Shown here in pieces: positions 11,299 to 25,756 of a stretch of 64,000 nt of DNA; the first letter of the stretch is position 1, and each line of letters opens with the position of its first letter. A model generated the notes under the pieces. It saw nothing but the letters and a program-made list of their open reading frames with translations. It was not told where the DNA came from and ran no database searches. Origin of the DNA: Panorpa germanica. Taxonomy: Eukaryota; Arthropoda; Insecta; Mecoptera; Panorpidae. The position numbers and the translations under genes were made by a program. The stretch is taken from assembly GCA_963678705.1 (NCBI GenBank), contig OY783210.1, forward strand, positions 20,027,331 through 20,091,330, in the 5' to 3' direction.

Positions 11299-14141
11299 CT
11301 ATAATAATAAAAAGAATAAAATTATTAATTTAAATTTTGTATTGTATCTTTTTGATTGTGTATTTTTTAATATCACTCAAAATTGATGATATTGTGTATA
11401 GGCACAAAACAAAATATGTATTGTGTTAAACCGAGGGGCTGATTCTTAAAGATATATAGGGGATTACCCAGAAGGTAGTTCAAAAATAAAACACTTTTCT
11501 ATAGAATTTGACAACATTTTATTATCATGTTTTGACCATCTGTGAAGTAAGATATTAATAATTAAATAATTCACGAAAACTTAAGCAAAAAATGCATATC
11601 AAATACTAGCTTCATAGCACACCAAAAATTCTAATAGTACTTTAACTAATGTTTATTTTTTTCTATTTTTTTATTTTTTAGTTTTTTTTTTTTTTTTTTG
11701 AAAAAGTTTTTAAATTTATTGTACCCTATAGTCTGGAGACACAAGAGATGAATACAAACTCTCCACTTAGCTCACCCTACGACATGCACTTCGCATTTTT
11801 TAGATCCCCGATGTCTTTTTTTCTATATCTTTTAAGGGGTTTACTTTTTTATATTTAACCCTCTCTCTCACACAGTATCTCTATCTATCTCTCTTTCTGT
11901 TTTTGTATATCAATGGGCTATAGTAATGTTGAATATCTTGAAACTACATTGTCTTAAATTTATTGATACCTTCTTATTATTGTTTTAAAATATTATATTA
12001 AACAAAAGCTATAAAAGATACGATTTTGTATTAAACGTCTGTGTATGTACTTCCGGTATGTCATATCACTTCCAATTATTTGAAATAAACGGAAATGTCG
12101 AAGCACGGAAAAGAGAAAACTTTAACGAAAATTAATGTAAAGCTTCTAAATTAAATTTAACAATATCAATTAGACCAGCAACGATGAAACTTATTGTATA
12201 CCTGTATACAAAAGATAATTTCTTTAATAAATTGTTTTTTAACCATCAATTAAAGCAATGTTTCTGTTATACATCATTTTATTATTCGAAGAATGCTTTA
12301 TGGTAAGAGTCCACTAATCCAGCTTCAGTTTTAAAACCGATTTTAATAGAAATTAAATACCGCTGTACCATCCGTCCTCTTCTCCACTTTGTTGCTTGTT
12401 AAACTCCAACAATAATTTTTCATTCATTTACCAGATTTAAAATACTGTTTTTATTATCAAAACTAAATCTATTTGCTGGATTTGCAGACGTGTATTTTAA
12501 ATGTATTTTACAAATCCATTTGACAGGTTGTGTTTTATATTATTGGATAATTACTAAATCATATAAAAAGTAAATATACGGAAAAATAAACAACAAAATA
12601 AAAACATAAATTGCTTTGAACTTCAAACAAATCGAATGATAATAATTAATGGTTTTACCGGTTTAGAGATACAACTGAATCCGATTTTCTACTTCCAATA
12701 AAAACACGATTCAAATTACCATTTTTAAAACATTCATTATTAAAAATTTACAATCGTAATTTTCAAATAAAAATGATAAACAGTATTTATAAAGTTGTAA
12801 TGAATATAATATTCATGAAGTTACAATGAAATAGTCATTTATTTAATATCCTAAAATTTGTATAAATATACAGTGAATATGTCTTGGTTAAGTCCAAAGA
12901 AACCGATAACATTGATGTTTTTTAATATATTTTGAAGAACATAATCAAATTCAAAAGATATGAAAATAAGAAACATGTAAAAAGAACGAGTAAAACCTTT
13001 AATAACTAACATTAAAACTAACAAAAGTCAGAATGTGTCAAAATTTGGACTTAAGTGACCTTAAAGATTGTATGTGTCTTGCGACCCTATGAAACTACAA
13101 TCCAATCTATATTTTTATTCAATGAAACTATTGAACAAATTTCGCAGTACGAAAATCAGCTCTTAATATTATAACGTTGACACAGTTAACAGCTTAAAGT
13201 TCTTCTCAAGTAACAGATTCTAGAACTTTCACAAAACATTTATATTTCTTGCGGGCTTAAACTGAAAACTTTTTAAAATGGGAACAATCTACCAGCTACA
13301 AGAATGAGCACTTCTAAACTAAATATTCTTATTTTCTCTTGTTTTATCGTGATTTCAACTACTGGGTCATATTTACCGATCCTTTCTATAACTTATTGAT
13401 AAACTACGTCTCAATGAAAGATTCTCGCAGTTTTTCAATCATCGCAGTACATTTAATGCTTGGGAAATATTAAAATTCGTATGAATTTTTATGAATAAAT
13501 GTCTGTACAACGTGTAACTTTATGTCTTTCACTTCTTTCTAACTCAAATTGCACTTAATCCTTTAGATTTAGAATCTCAACTTTATTATGAACTTCATAT
13601 TGTATAAGTTTGTATTTGTTTTTGTGCTATGCAAGTACACAGACTGCTTAAAGCAAGCATACTTGTACTTGTTTGTTGCAAAAGCTTGCTTTACTCTTAT
13701 ACGAGTATAGTACGCAGACAAGTATATTGTGGTAGAAGGTATACTTGTGGTCTTGTAAAGCCAGAAAGCTTCAACTTTGAAAACCACTCTTATGAAATAC
13801 GTATAATATAGAATTTATACAACGGTTTTATTTTTGAACTCCCTGTGTCTACCACGAGAGTTTCATATTTGGGACTTTTATTTTGATATTGAGACAAGCG
13901 GAGGTGTAGCAAAGGACCGCACTTTTGGAACCGGATCAGAAACTTGGACTTTTAAGAAGAGCAATTGGGATCTCTTGCGCATTTAGGAAAGAAAATTTTG
14001 CGAAGAATTTAAAGAACAGTATGTAAAAACTTAGATGAGAAGTTCTCACGGATTATAGCGTCAGGATGATATCATTATTTTTAAATAGGTTAGACAAATT
14101 TCTTCCGTTATCGTTTTCCAAACGATTTCAGGTATAAAGTA

Positions 14142-14151
14142 GTCACGTGAC
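14142..14151. promoter_or_regulatory. Palindromic E-box GTCACGTGAC
   Basis: This perfect 10-bp palindrome contains CACGTG, the site class bound by bHLH-Zip factors of the USF/MITF/TFEB type. It lies in the first visible intron of the EGF gene, 220 bp from an exon. Occupancy cannot be judged from sequence. Confidence 0.3.
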
Positions 14152-14371
14152 AAGAAACTCCGGCTCTGTTTCTACTACTAAAATTAATGTTAACTGCGAG
14201 AAGTCTTATCAGGTACAAATATTGTACAAAAATAAAAAGATTACAGTTCAGATATTGTATGCAGTTGGTTGCATTATCGCAATGGGACATGATTTTCATT
14301 TTAAAAGCATTTTCATTGAAAGTGAACATTATGTAAGCATAATGTGATAATTATAAATATTATTTACTTAC

Positions 14372-14488
14372 CCATGCAACTGTATCCGTTGCGATGCAAT
14401 TCAAATCCTTCCATGCAGTCGCATTCATACATCCCATCGTGAAGTTCGTAGCATAATTGTTCGCAAGGACTTCCATGACCGCATTTAC
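14372..14488 (-). CDS. cbEGF/complement-type EGF exon 1 of the matrix protein
   Basis: Acceptor TTTTTTTCTTTCCAG ends at 14489 and donor ATGG/GTAAGTA follows 14372. The exon is symmetric, phase 1 to phase 1, and 117 nt long. It encodes one EGF domain with six cysteines: KCGHGSPCEQLC, then YECDC, then GYSC. The long C5-C6 loop with GF and GY aromatic residues is typical of cEGF/calcium-type EGF modules of extracellular proteins. Its phase joins the exon at 11298 in frame. The 5' exons, including any signal peptide, would lie at higher coordinates. I did not find them in 14.5-24 kb, so they may be in a large intron gap or beyond the window. Confidence 0.85.
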
Positions 14489-14820
14489 CTGGAAAGAAAA
14501 AAATCAAACTGTATTTTTCATTCGTAAATAGTTCTTTAAGGTATCATAATCTCTTCTCAAAAATTCATCAAGATCTTGTCCATATTAATCAGTTTATTTT
14601 TGAGGTGAAACATTACTTCATGGTTATATAGTTAGATATAGATGGTGACAGTGCACTAAAATGACAATCGATTTAGACATTTGTATTAGCACTCCATGTT
14701 TTCAAATATAAAAATGTTAATAACTTTGCACACGATTGAGCTATTTAAACCCGTTCTATATTGTTTTACATATAACAACAAATACTGACTAAAAATATTT
14801 TTTTTTTAATAAAATATAAT

Positions 14821-14970
14821 TTAATGTAGATGCGTTATTCATCTAACTGTTTGCAGCTTTAGATTTTGATTCGCGTTTATAGTTACTTACATAAAACGAT
14901 TTAAACATAAAAACATGGTTTTTTTGATAATTCTTAATCTGCTGTATAGTATCACTATCGATATTCGCAA
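14821..14970 (+). repeat. Dispersed repeat, copy 1 of 2
   Basis: About 140 bp match 50449-50590 in the same orientation, including GCAGCTTTAGATTTTGATTC and CGCGTTTATAGTTACTTACA at near identity, with small indels in an A run. No coding capacity or terminal repeat is visible. It is probably a fragment of an interspersed element. Confidence 0.7.
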
Positions 14971-15864
14971 ATCAGAAATGGACAAGTATCGTTTCACCTT
15001 AATAAAAATGTTAACTTTTATTGTACACCTTGTGACATACATATATAGGTAAAATATTACACGAAAATATACCTCAAAGAGCGATACATTTTCCGGAATA
15101 TTTAATATAATTTCTATATTAAAAACATAAATGCATGAAACAGTAATGTTGAAATTATATCATAAAATTATTCTTTGATAATGACTGCTCAATAATCCAT
15201 CCAAACACTACAGTATAACACAGTATATACCGGTTTGCAGAAGCACGTAATGTCATTATACGACGACAGGGGGTTCTGAGGGGTCCTCATTCACTCGTAG
15301 AACTGTTCAGCAGACTGTGTACTATCGTTATTATATAATACTACACTCTACACAATAATATACTATTATAGAGTCATAGAGGACTGAGTATATTATGTGA
15401 TACAAACTTTACAAAGCTCTAAAAGCTCTGTATTGCACTAAACAGTGAGCAAAAAGCTGATTTAACACGGCAAGCATTTTAGTAACAGGCAATGTACAAA
15501 CACGTGCTTGCTTGTTTATGATATACTTATATGCTATCAGCTGCTCAATGAGTTGTTACCGAATGATTTATTTTGAAAATATAAACTGTAAAGCTCTTTC
15601 GGAACTTGTAAGGTACAATACTCTCTAAACATAACCAAGTTTAGTGCTCTTATGATCATAAAATGACCAATTTAAACAGAAAAATAATTGTTTTGAACTA
15701 CTAAAATCTTAGGAAAGCATATCTACATATTTCACTACTATTTAATGTTTTCCTTACAAAGGAGATTAAATTGTCTTCTGATTCTGGTCTTTAAATCAGT
15801 ATAAAATGCTTGTAAGTACATTGTAAAGGTGTTGTCTCATTGACTCAGTTAGTTAAACGTAGGT

Positions 15865-16265
15865 AAATTGGGTCTAGGGGATGGTTGGCCACTTGGATCA
15901 GTCTATCCTCCCGTAGAACGTTTTAAAAAAGTTGTCTCGCTAACATACATAAATATGGATCATCAGACTATAAGTGAGTTTAAGTAATTTTTTTGTCAGC
16001 TTTAAAGCGTCTGCAAGGTAATACAAGGTATTACAAGACAACTATTTTAAAACGTTTTACAAGAGGACAGATTGATCCAAGGGGTCAAACATCCCCTAAT
16101 CCCAATTTTAATTCCGCTATGAGTAGAAGCAAGAGGGCATTCATTATCCGTGCGCATGAGAGTGAGTGAGACATAAATCTTGATTACCTGATACCTGGAA
16201 AATGGACGCCTGGTCAATCGTATCGATCATTGTACATACTAACACTACTCAATCTTACACATTTT
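15865..16265. mobile_element. Foldback (long inverted repeat) MITE, copy 1, left arm truncated
   Basis: The element has long inverted arms around a 90-bp centre. AAATTGGGTCTAGGGGATGG near 15865 pairs with CCCCTAATCCCAATTTT near 16092. The right arm extends further, through GGCATTCATTATCCGTGCGC and TGTACATACTAACACTACTC, to about 16265. That distal part is missing on the left but is present as the left arm of copy 2 at 45886. No coding capacity is seen. Confidence 0.75.
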
Positions 16266-17423
16266 GTTCATCAGAAAATAAGTGATGTCTGCCGGTCCTG
16301 TGATCTTGGACTATTATATTCTCAACCAAATATGAATTAAATAATTTTATGTAAAATTAAAAGCGTTTTAAAACCAGTAATAAAACCCGGCCCATACTTA
16401 TGTTCTTGTCTTAACAATTAATGACGAATTTAAATAAATATAATATCACTAAACACCACAGGTTTCACGTGAATAATTGAGTATTACCTCTATAAATAAT
16501 AAATGATTGACCGGCAATTCAATCGACGGTTCCCTCACTCCAAAATGTCGAACAACCTGTCAGTTAGATTATGAGTAAAGGGCAGATCTCTCCATGTTAT
16601 GCGATGTTTGACATGTGTCCCATGGAATTAATGTCATTAGCATACGTAATACGCTATTGAAACGGTTGACAACGAACCTTTAAGGGTGAGTGGCAATGTG
16701 TGGGAGTGCGTGGGAGTGTGATGTACCACCTCCACTACTTTTATGTTGTAATTGCATTGAATATGTCATATACTCGTAGAAATATAACTGCTAGTGACAT
16801 CTAACAAGTTTATCACTACTACATTTTATAATGAATTTCAATTTATTTAGATTTAGTTTAATAATTATTTGTAAAGTTCATTATCGAATTATTAAAAGTA
16901 TTTTATGTACTTAGAATATCGAAATTTGATATAGATTGACATTCAACATTTGTTTTAAGAAGTTGTACAACACTTAAGTTAATATATCGACTTGTTTTGT
17001 TAGTACTACGTATTTACTCAAGCAGTTGTTAATTAAATTGTCTATTAAAAAGCAATACTTTATCAATACACGAAATTTAGATTTTTTCATTGTTGTGAAA
17101 ATTACAAAAGTATCGAAATGTTATAAAATTTTGAACTACATGTCATCCTACGAACTTATTGAGTGACGATATTGAGTGCCACATGGTCACACTAGCATAA
17201 GGCTATAAATATTCACGTAAAAAATAAATTCTTGTTAAATTTATAACAAAAATCAAGCGGAAAAAAACAAGTATATTTTAGAAAAGAAACAGTGTTGTTG
17301 TTACTAAAAGTTTAACATACTTTTACTTCTAGAAATGAGGAAGTGTCATGGATAACAGTAACAAAACTAATAGAAGTAGAAAAGAAGTCCCATCATTTTG
17401 TGAGTAGAACAATTCTTCAACGT

Positions 17424-17460
17424 CCCGTTTCCCGTTTCCCGTATCCCATATCCCATATCC
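17424..17460 (+). repeat. Heptamer minisatellite CCCGTTT/CCCATAT, about 5 units
   Basis: Consecutive 7-bp units CCCGTTT, CCCGTTT, CCCGTAT, CCCATAT, CCCATAT are followed by a partial unit. They form a small internal repeat that is not a canonical insect telomere (TTAGG). Confidence 0.8.
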
Positions 17461-20400
17461 TGGTCCCGTAGCTTATGCAATTAAACTAAGGATAATAAAA
17501 ATACACATATATAAATTACTTTTACTTTATTTCTGTAGATTTGTCTTCCCTGGCGTGTGTTTGCTAGTAATTCGGAGTGTGGGACGTTCTTGGAGAGTGG
17601 GGGAGGTGTAGTAGGTGTGCGAGGAAGCTAGTGTCAGGTCACAGCTGTGGTAATAACCAAAGTTTGATTGGAGAAGTCGGATGGAAACAACAGAACACAG
17701 CTGGTCAAATCGCATAGGGCTTAGTGTTTTTATTGTAAAAATCTGAGATTACCTCGAATAGAATTACTTTATTTAAATAATTATAGATTAAGGCTCTTAT
17801 ATACAGAGTAGTAGATTTTGGGGGAAAGAAGAGGACAAATTAGTACACATATTGTATGAGAAAAGTTCACTTCCTTTTTAATCATTCTGTATCTATAAAA
17901 AGTTCTAACAAAGGGTTAAAGTGTCAATATAATTTATTGTCTTAGCTATCAAAGTAATAGAAAATTTATCTATAGTCATAGAGACGTAATTCTTCAAGAA
18001 AGATCAATTGCTCGGGTGTAAACCTATATTTACGACCTGCAGGTGACTTTTATAGCTTCTTCTGTTACCATTATTATATTCCATCGAATTCGATACAGAT
18101 ATATATTGCTTTAGTAGCATTGGAGAAATTTTTATCACTTATTCTGTAGAAATAGAAATGCAACTTGACATGCAAAGTCAATTTCCATTGTAAGAAATTT
18201 GAAAACGCAATCAACGATTTTCCTTTTTCTTTTATTTCTATTTATTTGTATATTTAAAATGTAACTGTAACAGAGATCTGTTTTTTGTTTGAATTTATTT
18301 AAGTTTTTGTTTAATCTTAATCAATGATAATTGCAGTCTCTAACAAGCGCTTTGTTCCATCTCTAATCGATATGTAGGAATATAATATCCCGCTAAATAC
18401 AAAACATGAATGTTACCTTACATATTTCATCTAAAGGATAGAAATAAGGATACTTTATTACTATTCAATCCTTGAAAAGGATTTCTTAACATTCTATAAC
18501 TCTATAATTTTATGAAAGATATCAGTAAAAGGGGGTTTACGTAACAGGTAACTTTTGTATTGTTAGATAAACCTTAGATATATGATACTACATTTAGCTA
18601 CATGTTTGATTTAATTAAAAACCAATTCCTAAGTTAGTAGTAGTTATACTGTATACGTGTATTTGTAGTAAAGATATTTAATACCTATTGAATATAATTT
18701 TGCCTCCTTTACCACGAATATCTATTTTCTGCCTGTTTAAAAATTGTACATAAAAATATCAACTCTCTTCAGCTTTTACAAAACAACTGTTATCCAGAAA
18801 ACTCAGGTTAAAATTCACAAATAGTAACGGAAAAGTTTCTATACAAAATACTAATTTGTTAAAAACATTGATGACATCGTTTTGCAGAATCCATAAAAAA
18901 TAAATAATAAAAAATATTCTAGATTCTAAAAGTTATGAAATATATTCTTTAATATAGCGAAAATTATGCATTATATCGCATTATTTAATTATGCGAAAAA
19001 ATCTCTTATATATCTCACAAATTAAATCTTCAATTTTTATTTTAAAGATTTAGTATGAAAGTTGTACATTTTTATAGTTAAACAAGTACATTTACACAAA
19101 TTAGACGTTGCAATATCAAATTGTACAGCAATTTATCGAATGACCTTAGAACACCCCACATATAAAAGTCCAACGAAGAACTTAAAGAAGTTTATAATAA
19201 GGAATATCCTATATCGATTGGACACAATGAGAAACTAAAATGAAACACCTAGAAAGCTGTTCTATAAAACAAGTATAAAACTCCAAGTAAGGGTAATTAA
19301 GTTTTTAGAGCTTTTTTTTGTAAGACAATGGATTAAAGTGGGATGAAATAACTCATTAAAGCTGCTTTTCTCTAGAAAGTTTAGCCATGTAGAGACAATG
19401 AAAATCTTAATTATGTTTCACACAGCATTTAGAACTTAGAATTTTTATATAACAAATATTTTAGATAATAATTGCATCGTTTAGAAATCATCAGCAGCAA
19501 TCAACAGCAAATTTTGCAAAAGATGACATTTTACTTTTTTTTATTTATCAAAATAAATTCTTACGATCAAATTCATTTTGTTGTAGACGAAAATTTTCGA
19601 TGTGAATGTATTTTGTAAATTAATTTATGTTATATATTCTCTAAATGAAAACCTAAAGAGAACAGCAACAACTAACAACCACAACAAAATCTTGTCTGAA
19701 ATTTAAGCACAAAGAAGCAACTTATATGTTAATTGTCAGACAATCTTTGAGGCACAGACGTGGAGAAATGGATTATAATTAATTCCTATACAAACAGTTT
19801 GAATTGTTTTGCAAAAATCTTTTCATATATAATTCTATATGATATCATTTCAATTAATAAATAGATGTGGGAGTTTATTGAAATACTCTCTCGTCTCTTA
19901 CACTCAAATAATTTATGTGAATAGAATTAATTAATTATAATTTGTTTTATAACTTAATAAGTAATAAACGTGTAAACATTTTAACCCCTTTTAGTGAAGT
20001 GATAAGTCGTATATGTCATAAGTTTTTCATCGCAAGTTTTGTCAATAATTTGATTCCAATATTTGATTCAATATAACAATGTCCACCCAGAATTATCAAT
20101 ACTGCTAGCTATCCACCAAGGAGGCTTACATTTTTGAACATACTCGAATAAAATTTCAATATGTCATGTCTCTTAAGATCTGTGTGTGATCTTACTCAAA
20201 CTTGATATAACGTTAGTATTTTCCGCTATGTTTCAAGTATTTAATATCGGATCGTATTATTTTAAACATGTCGAACGTCCCAGAAGACCGAAAGAAGATA
20301 AATATTCTCGGCGCATGCTATATGTCATTCTAAACAATAGGGTGATCATTTAATGGCTTACTCTCGTATTTTGTCAAAAATGTTGCAACAACATTTAGTA

Positions 20401-23400
20401 CAACCAAGTGTGGTAGCTATAGGTTTCAGTGATAATACCGTCGGTATCCTGTCGAAAGGTTAATTGATATAATTCCAGAGTGAAGAGTGAAAAAAATTAC
20501 GTAATATCAAATAGTGCAATTTGAAATTCACCTTATCTATTTAAAACATAAACGATTCTCCTAACAAAGTCATTTATAAGATAAAGGAAATGCGATAAAT
20601 TCACCAATGGAACAAATCCAAATTGTTTTACCTGAATATAATATCAATAATTTATCATAGCATTCTAGAAAAGTAAACAAGAAAAGAAATAAAATAATAC
20701 TCTCTAAAGAAAAAGGAATCACGAAAATCTAACATAAAGTACATAAAGAAGAAGAAACAAGTAAATGAGAAATGAAATGAAAGAATGCATAATAAATGTT
20801 TCCATTATTTTCCTTTTTTTTCTGTAAACATTTGAAGAGAAAGAAAAAATAAATGTTTAAAAATTAATTATTCTTCTTAAGTGGGCATAATTCATTTCCT
20901 GCTTAAAAGCGTAAACAACTATCTTGCCAGTAAATTAGGGATAAGAAAAATACTTTTACTTAATTTTCCTTCAAAAGCTCAAGTCCTTGTCTCGTTATAT
21001 TTTAATTATAATACTTTAGTTTCAAAAATAACATTTTTTTTCTTCTTAAAGTCTCTTTTATAAAGAGATATTACTTAACTGACATGAAAAGGAGTGCTTG
21101 AATGTTAAGAACCCTTACTTTAAGATTATCAAATATTATCTTAAGAAAAAATACTTGGAATTAAAACACACGAATTTCTTATAATTCATATACGTGTTAT
21201 TTATATTTATAATATTAAATAATTGATTTTGCTATCGGAATTACAATCTCCATTTACTGTTTCTTAAGTTAATTTCTTATATCAACCGTGTTGTAGCTGG
21301 GACAGAATGTTTGTTTAAAATATACGTGACTTTGCATAAATCAAAAACATTTTTCTAAAAGAAATTGTCATTACAAAAGTATAATTAATATTAATTCATT
21401 AAAATATTGTGTATATTTCACCCCCCATTTAAATGAAAATTATTATCTGTAAATAAAGTAACTGACAATAAGTCATAAGTAGCTTAAGTATAATCCACTT
21501 AGTTTAAAACAAAATTATATAAATATTTTTGTGAAAGAACTCATCACTTACAGTGTACAGCGATTTAACCCCCACCTCGACGATTTTCCTGTCTCCCCAC
21601 TCACCTAATACCATCCGCACCCCCACTACTCACCCTTCTGCCATTACTTGGATGTATTCGTATAACTTGTCGTGGTCCCTATGGCAACGGGTTTCCCTAA
21701 CGCTTCGGTCTCTGTTTTTCCAACTAAACAAAATGCATCGACAATTCCCTCATTTTCCGTTTGTTGAAATTTCCCGTTTTCCGGTTATATAACTCATACA
21801 CGCAAAACGAAAATGTAAGATAAAGCACGAAATGTGAAAATACCTTGGTAATGTTTTCGTTTGTGTTTAATCAATAAAAATAGATAATAGTAATTGTAGC
21901 GTGAATTGTGTGAACGTAATTATATTTATTCAAAACGAGACAGAATACGGAAGAGCAAATAATGAACATTATAACAACCTCAGAAAGATGTAAATAACAC
22001 TAGCATTCACCACCTAACATTGTTAAAACGGGACAAAACTTCGTCCCGATTTTATACGGGACACATTTGAAAACTGTCTACCTGTTACGTGAACGATTTG
22101 ACCAAATATGTAACGTTTTGTGACATAATTTACTAGCAATTAAATCTTCCATTTTGCGTATTAGTATATTTATAACACTCCGTAAGAACACCTTGTTTAG
22201 GATTATAAAATTTAAAAAAGTTTTTTCAAGAAAATTAAATTTGCAATTTCATTATAACATGCAGCCGGCTCTGTTTAAATAAAAATATATAATACAATAA
22301 TTGTTTACGTAAAAAACACAATACTGTTTAAACTCTTTGTTTATCTATAAAGCAATCTAAAAATAATGAAACAACACCAGCTGTTTTAAATTATGATCTC
22401 ATTAAATTATAATTTATTGCAATATTTTTGTTGTACCAATAATTTTATAAATATTTAAACAATCTAGTTTTAGATACAACTCAAAATATATTTATTGAAC
22501 AATTCTATTTTACAATAGACTATTATTATTACAAATCGAAACAATAACACTTGAATAGAAATATTAAAACGTTTATTTCTTAGATACGGATTTTAATATT
22601 TGTTTTTACAAAAACTTATATAAATTATATCATACATTTTAAATCTTATCTCTGAGTTCAAATGTCAAATCAGTTGTCTTGTATACAGTACCGTAACTAC
22701 GATATAGCCAAGGAACGCATGACACAAGGGCCCAGATAACACTCTATTTTTATTATTCATTGTGGAAGCGCACAAATTTTATACATGGTTCCGACGCTTA
22801 AATCATGACCACTCTTCATCTCCTTTTTTTATAATCTTGCTACCATTTACATTTGCTAGTTTGTGTTTTTACATTTATATTTATAGGACTTCATCGGCGT
22901 TCGTTGTGATACGATGAACCGGCTAGGGCATTTACAATTTATATTTGTTCTCATACTCTTTCTCTCCCCATTAGAACAACCTAGTGCTAATTAATTGAAA
23001 TAAGGGTTTACAAAGGTTGCGACCCTGTTTCTCAATCTCAAGATATGCATACAAATGTAAAGGAACGTCTTTCCTGATTTAACATTTAACGCAAGATTTA
23101 ACAGTGAAATATAGACCTAGTGAAGACGCGCTATTACATAAAAAAATAGTTTTTCTTTTTAATATAATTGAAAAACTTTTTAAAATTGAAAAGTTCAACA
23201 GAGATGAAACCTGTAAAGAACATCTATCTGCATATAATTAGAATAAATATTACAAAGATTTTATTTACAACTAGCCTGCAGTAGAAAAAAACAAAACAAA
23301 CGATGTTCAAACCAACAAAGTGCTATTCAGGAAACCTAGTGAAAAAATGAAGAAAAAAATGTGCAGATGTATTTTTCTAGATAAACGTTTTAACCAACCC

Positions 23401-23819
23401 ATAAATATTATCATTACTTTCCATTTACAAAGATTGCATTCAATTCCGTACTTAAGATAATCTTAAATTCAATTAATTTTAATACATTTACCCTGCTGTA
23501 AAATATGTATTCTTCACCCCATAATTACAATTTGCACCCTTATATAATATATTTTTTATAAGATTGTTTTTTTTAGGTTTATTTGTTTTTCTATAAGGTA
23601 AAAGAGATCGTAAAGAATTCGTTAGCGGAATTACCTTCAGTTACTTTTACTAAAAGCTTGTCGGATTACTGTAGCAATCGTTTTGAACACATGCGCAAAC
23701 AAGAAAGCAGTGAACGCATTCGATTAAGTGAATTTAAACGTGGGAAAGAAGAAACGCGGCCGAAAGGCTGTCAATACGAATAACCATACGATACCGCTTG
23801 TATATAACTTCCACTTCGC

Positions 23820-23866
23820 TTCCCTTCTCTCCTATGTTTCATTTCCCTTCTCTCCTATGTTTTCAT
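23820..23866 (+). repeat. 23-bp direct tandem repeat, two copies
   Basis: TTCCCTTCTCTCCTATGTTT occurs twice, separated by CAT, just after the plus frame ending at 23783. The copies are almost identical, so the duplication is recent. Confidence 0.85.
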
Positions 23867-24807
23867 TAACTCGAATGCGTTGATATTTAGTGTTATTTTT
23901 AGCGTTATGTTAGATTTCATAAGAAAGATCTCTATCCATAAATTTGCTTGCAGGCCAATGGCTCATTATTATAAATAGAATTTCAAAAACAAACTTTTTT
24001 TAAGTAAACCTTAAAAGTATAAACCAAAAGTTAATAAATGTTAAACTTGTTATTTTTATAACAAGAAAAGAATTGAAAATTGAAACTTTATCTAGATAAA
24101 ATTAATGAAAAAAAAAAAGAAAAACTATTTTCCAGATGAGTTAGCAACAAGTAAGTATTAAGAAAATGCAAAGTGAAACGCAAGGAAAATAGTTTTAAAA
24201 GAAAAATATATATTTATACCTGGTGCAAGTAGTTTTCTTTTAGTTTTTGTTTTTAGAATTATTAAGCAAGTAGTCTGGAAAGTAATTTTCACAATACCTG
24301 ATTTTCATTTATTGTATTTGTATAGAATATTATATAGAAACATTATTAATATTGAGAAAGTTGTAAAAGCATTATTCTATTAAAACCTTATTAATACAAT
24401 TTTAAATTTTAGTCATTAACTTACACAAATCATTTGATTTTCTTTAAAAAGATTTAACATAAAACAAAGCAATGACTACTTATGTTATTTAGTTTATGTA
24501 AAATAAAACTTGTGATATAAAAAATTAAATCCTAAATTTATAAACTATAACTTTGTTAAAACATGACAATTATTATACATTAATTTTATGATAAAAACAT
24601 CAATGATATTTATGTTATGTTGTAATAAAATATTTTAGTCAAAAATGATACAGAAAAGATAATTTAAATATCTTATTCTGGAAATAAAACATTAGAATCT
24701 TAACTACTTCATAAAAACAGTGAAAAGAATGATCACTCTTATCAAATTTATTAATTATTACAAAAAATAATCTTATTCGTTAAAAACCATATTAAAAAGA
24801 CATCATA

Positions 24808-25431
24808 TTATCGTTTCCGTCTGAAGTGCTGTCCATCTCCATTTTGAATTATACCTTGTCTTGGTATTATACGAAGAACACGCCTGTCATTTCTTATCTC
24901 CGTAAAAAAAGCTGATCTTTCGTTTAGAAGAAAAGGTAGACGCCCTTCATGTCTTAAAGCATGCACCAGATACGATTCTTCTCTAAAATGCCAAGGCCCA
25001 AAATATATCCTTCTGTATAAACCTTCTAGGAGAATATTAAAGATAAATGTAAGTCGAGGACGTCCTTCCAGATCGTTGCCAATGCTGAAACGAGTCATCA
25101 TTTCATTTATTCGTCCAACTAGATTCCTTAGAGGTGAATCTGGAAGATGTTGGAACCTTGCTTCTAATTCTACAACAGTTTCTTCGTTGACGTATCCGAT
25201 TTGTTCTCGCAACAACATTACTTGATAAACATATCTTTCATTAAAGTTGTATTCCCAATTGTTATCAAACTGTAACGCCAGAAGATTCTACGGAAAAATG
25301 CAATATTATCTAAATTAGATATTTGCAGATAGAAGAAAGGCTAAGTATAAAGTTTTATTTTGTTAATAAAAATGTTATAAAGACAGTTAAAAATATTCTA
25401 CCTGGGGTTTAAGAAATTCACGAAAATCCAT
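24808..25431 (-). CDS. Unknown-family gene 1 (truncated paralogue of gene 2), 169 aa
   Basis: CDS exons are 25431-25402 (MDFREFLKPQ, donor CAG/GTAGAA) and 25287-24808 (acceptor TTTCCGTAG), joined in phase 0 over a 114-bp intron. A 5' UTR exon runs 25757-25698 (donor ATG/GTAAGTA); the coding exon begins at 25502 (acceptor CGCCTTTTCAG). There is no signal peptide or membrane segment, so the product is probably intracellular. The conserved core is LP-x-SPLRNLVGR ... LLEGLYRR-IYFGPWHFREESYLVHALR. Relative to gene 2 the protein stops early, in a basic tail ending QHFRRKR, so about half the family length is missing. Its TATA box is also mutated. It may be a decaying copy or a shortened functional one. 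I do not recognise the family and infer no function. Confidence 0.75.
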
Positions 25432-25756
25432 TGTTGGTTTCTTAAAAATATTTATATCAGATGCGAAGATTAAAGAAGAACATTTTAGAATATTGTACGT
25501 ATCTGAAAAGGCGATTCACAAAATATATAATCTCAATTAATTTAACAAATTAAACACATAATAAAAGACTGCAAGAGAAAAGAATGTTGAGAATGATTTA
25601 ATTAATTCGTTTCAATACAATTACTTTTTTGTATTACAATATCTGGTACAGTCACTTCGTATAAATTGTAAAAAATATTTTCAAGTACAATACTTACCAT
25701 ACAATTTGACAATTCTGTTTAAAACTACATTTGAGGAAGACTAATTAATAACCAGC

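Larger units (their letters stand above)
9663..14371 (-). other. Introns of the EGF-protein gene (apart from the exon at 11298-11090)
   Basis: This covers the two introns between the three EGF-gene exons. It is AT-rich and unremarkable apart from an 18-T run at 11682-11699, the antisense exon-like segment at 10110-10149, and a palindromic E-box at 14142-14151. The frames at 13569-13811 and 14108-14347 overlap on both strands and are not supported as genes. Confidence 0.6.
16266..24419. other. AT-rich intergenic or intronic DNA
   Basis: No gene is supported. Weak candidates are a GC-rich patch at 17539-17634 after a good acceptor (TTTATTTCTGTAG), which reads 32 codons to a stop, and the plus frame 23583-23783. 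The latter has Lys/Glu-rich coding-like content (KSLSDYCSNRF, SEFKRGKEETRPKG) but no recognised family. The remainder is A/T homopolymers and short open frames without motif. Confidence 0.5.

Noticed and set aside
24134-24148. 15-nt segment between a TTTTCCAG acceptor and a GTAAGTATT donor
   Set aside because: Too short to distinguish from chance splice-like sequence, and no neighbouring exon.
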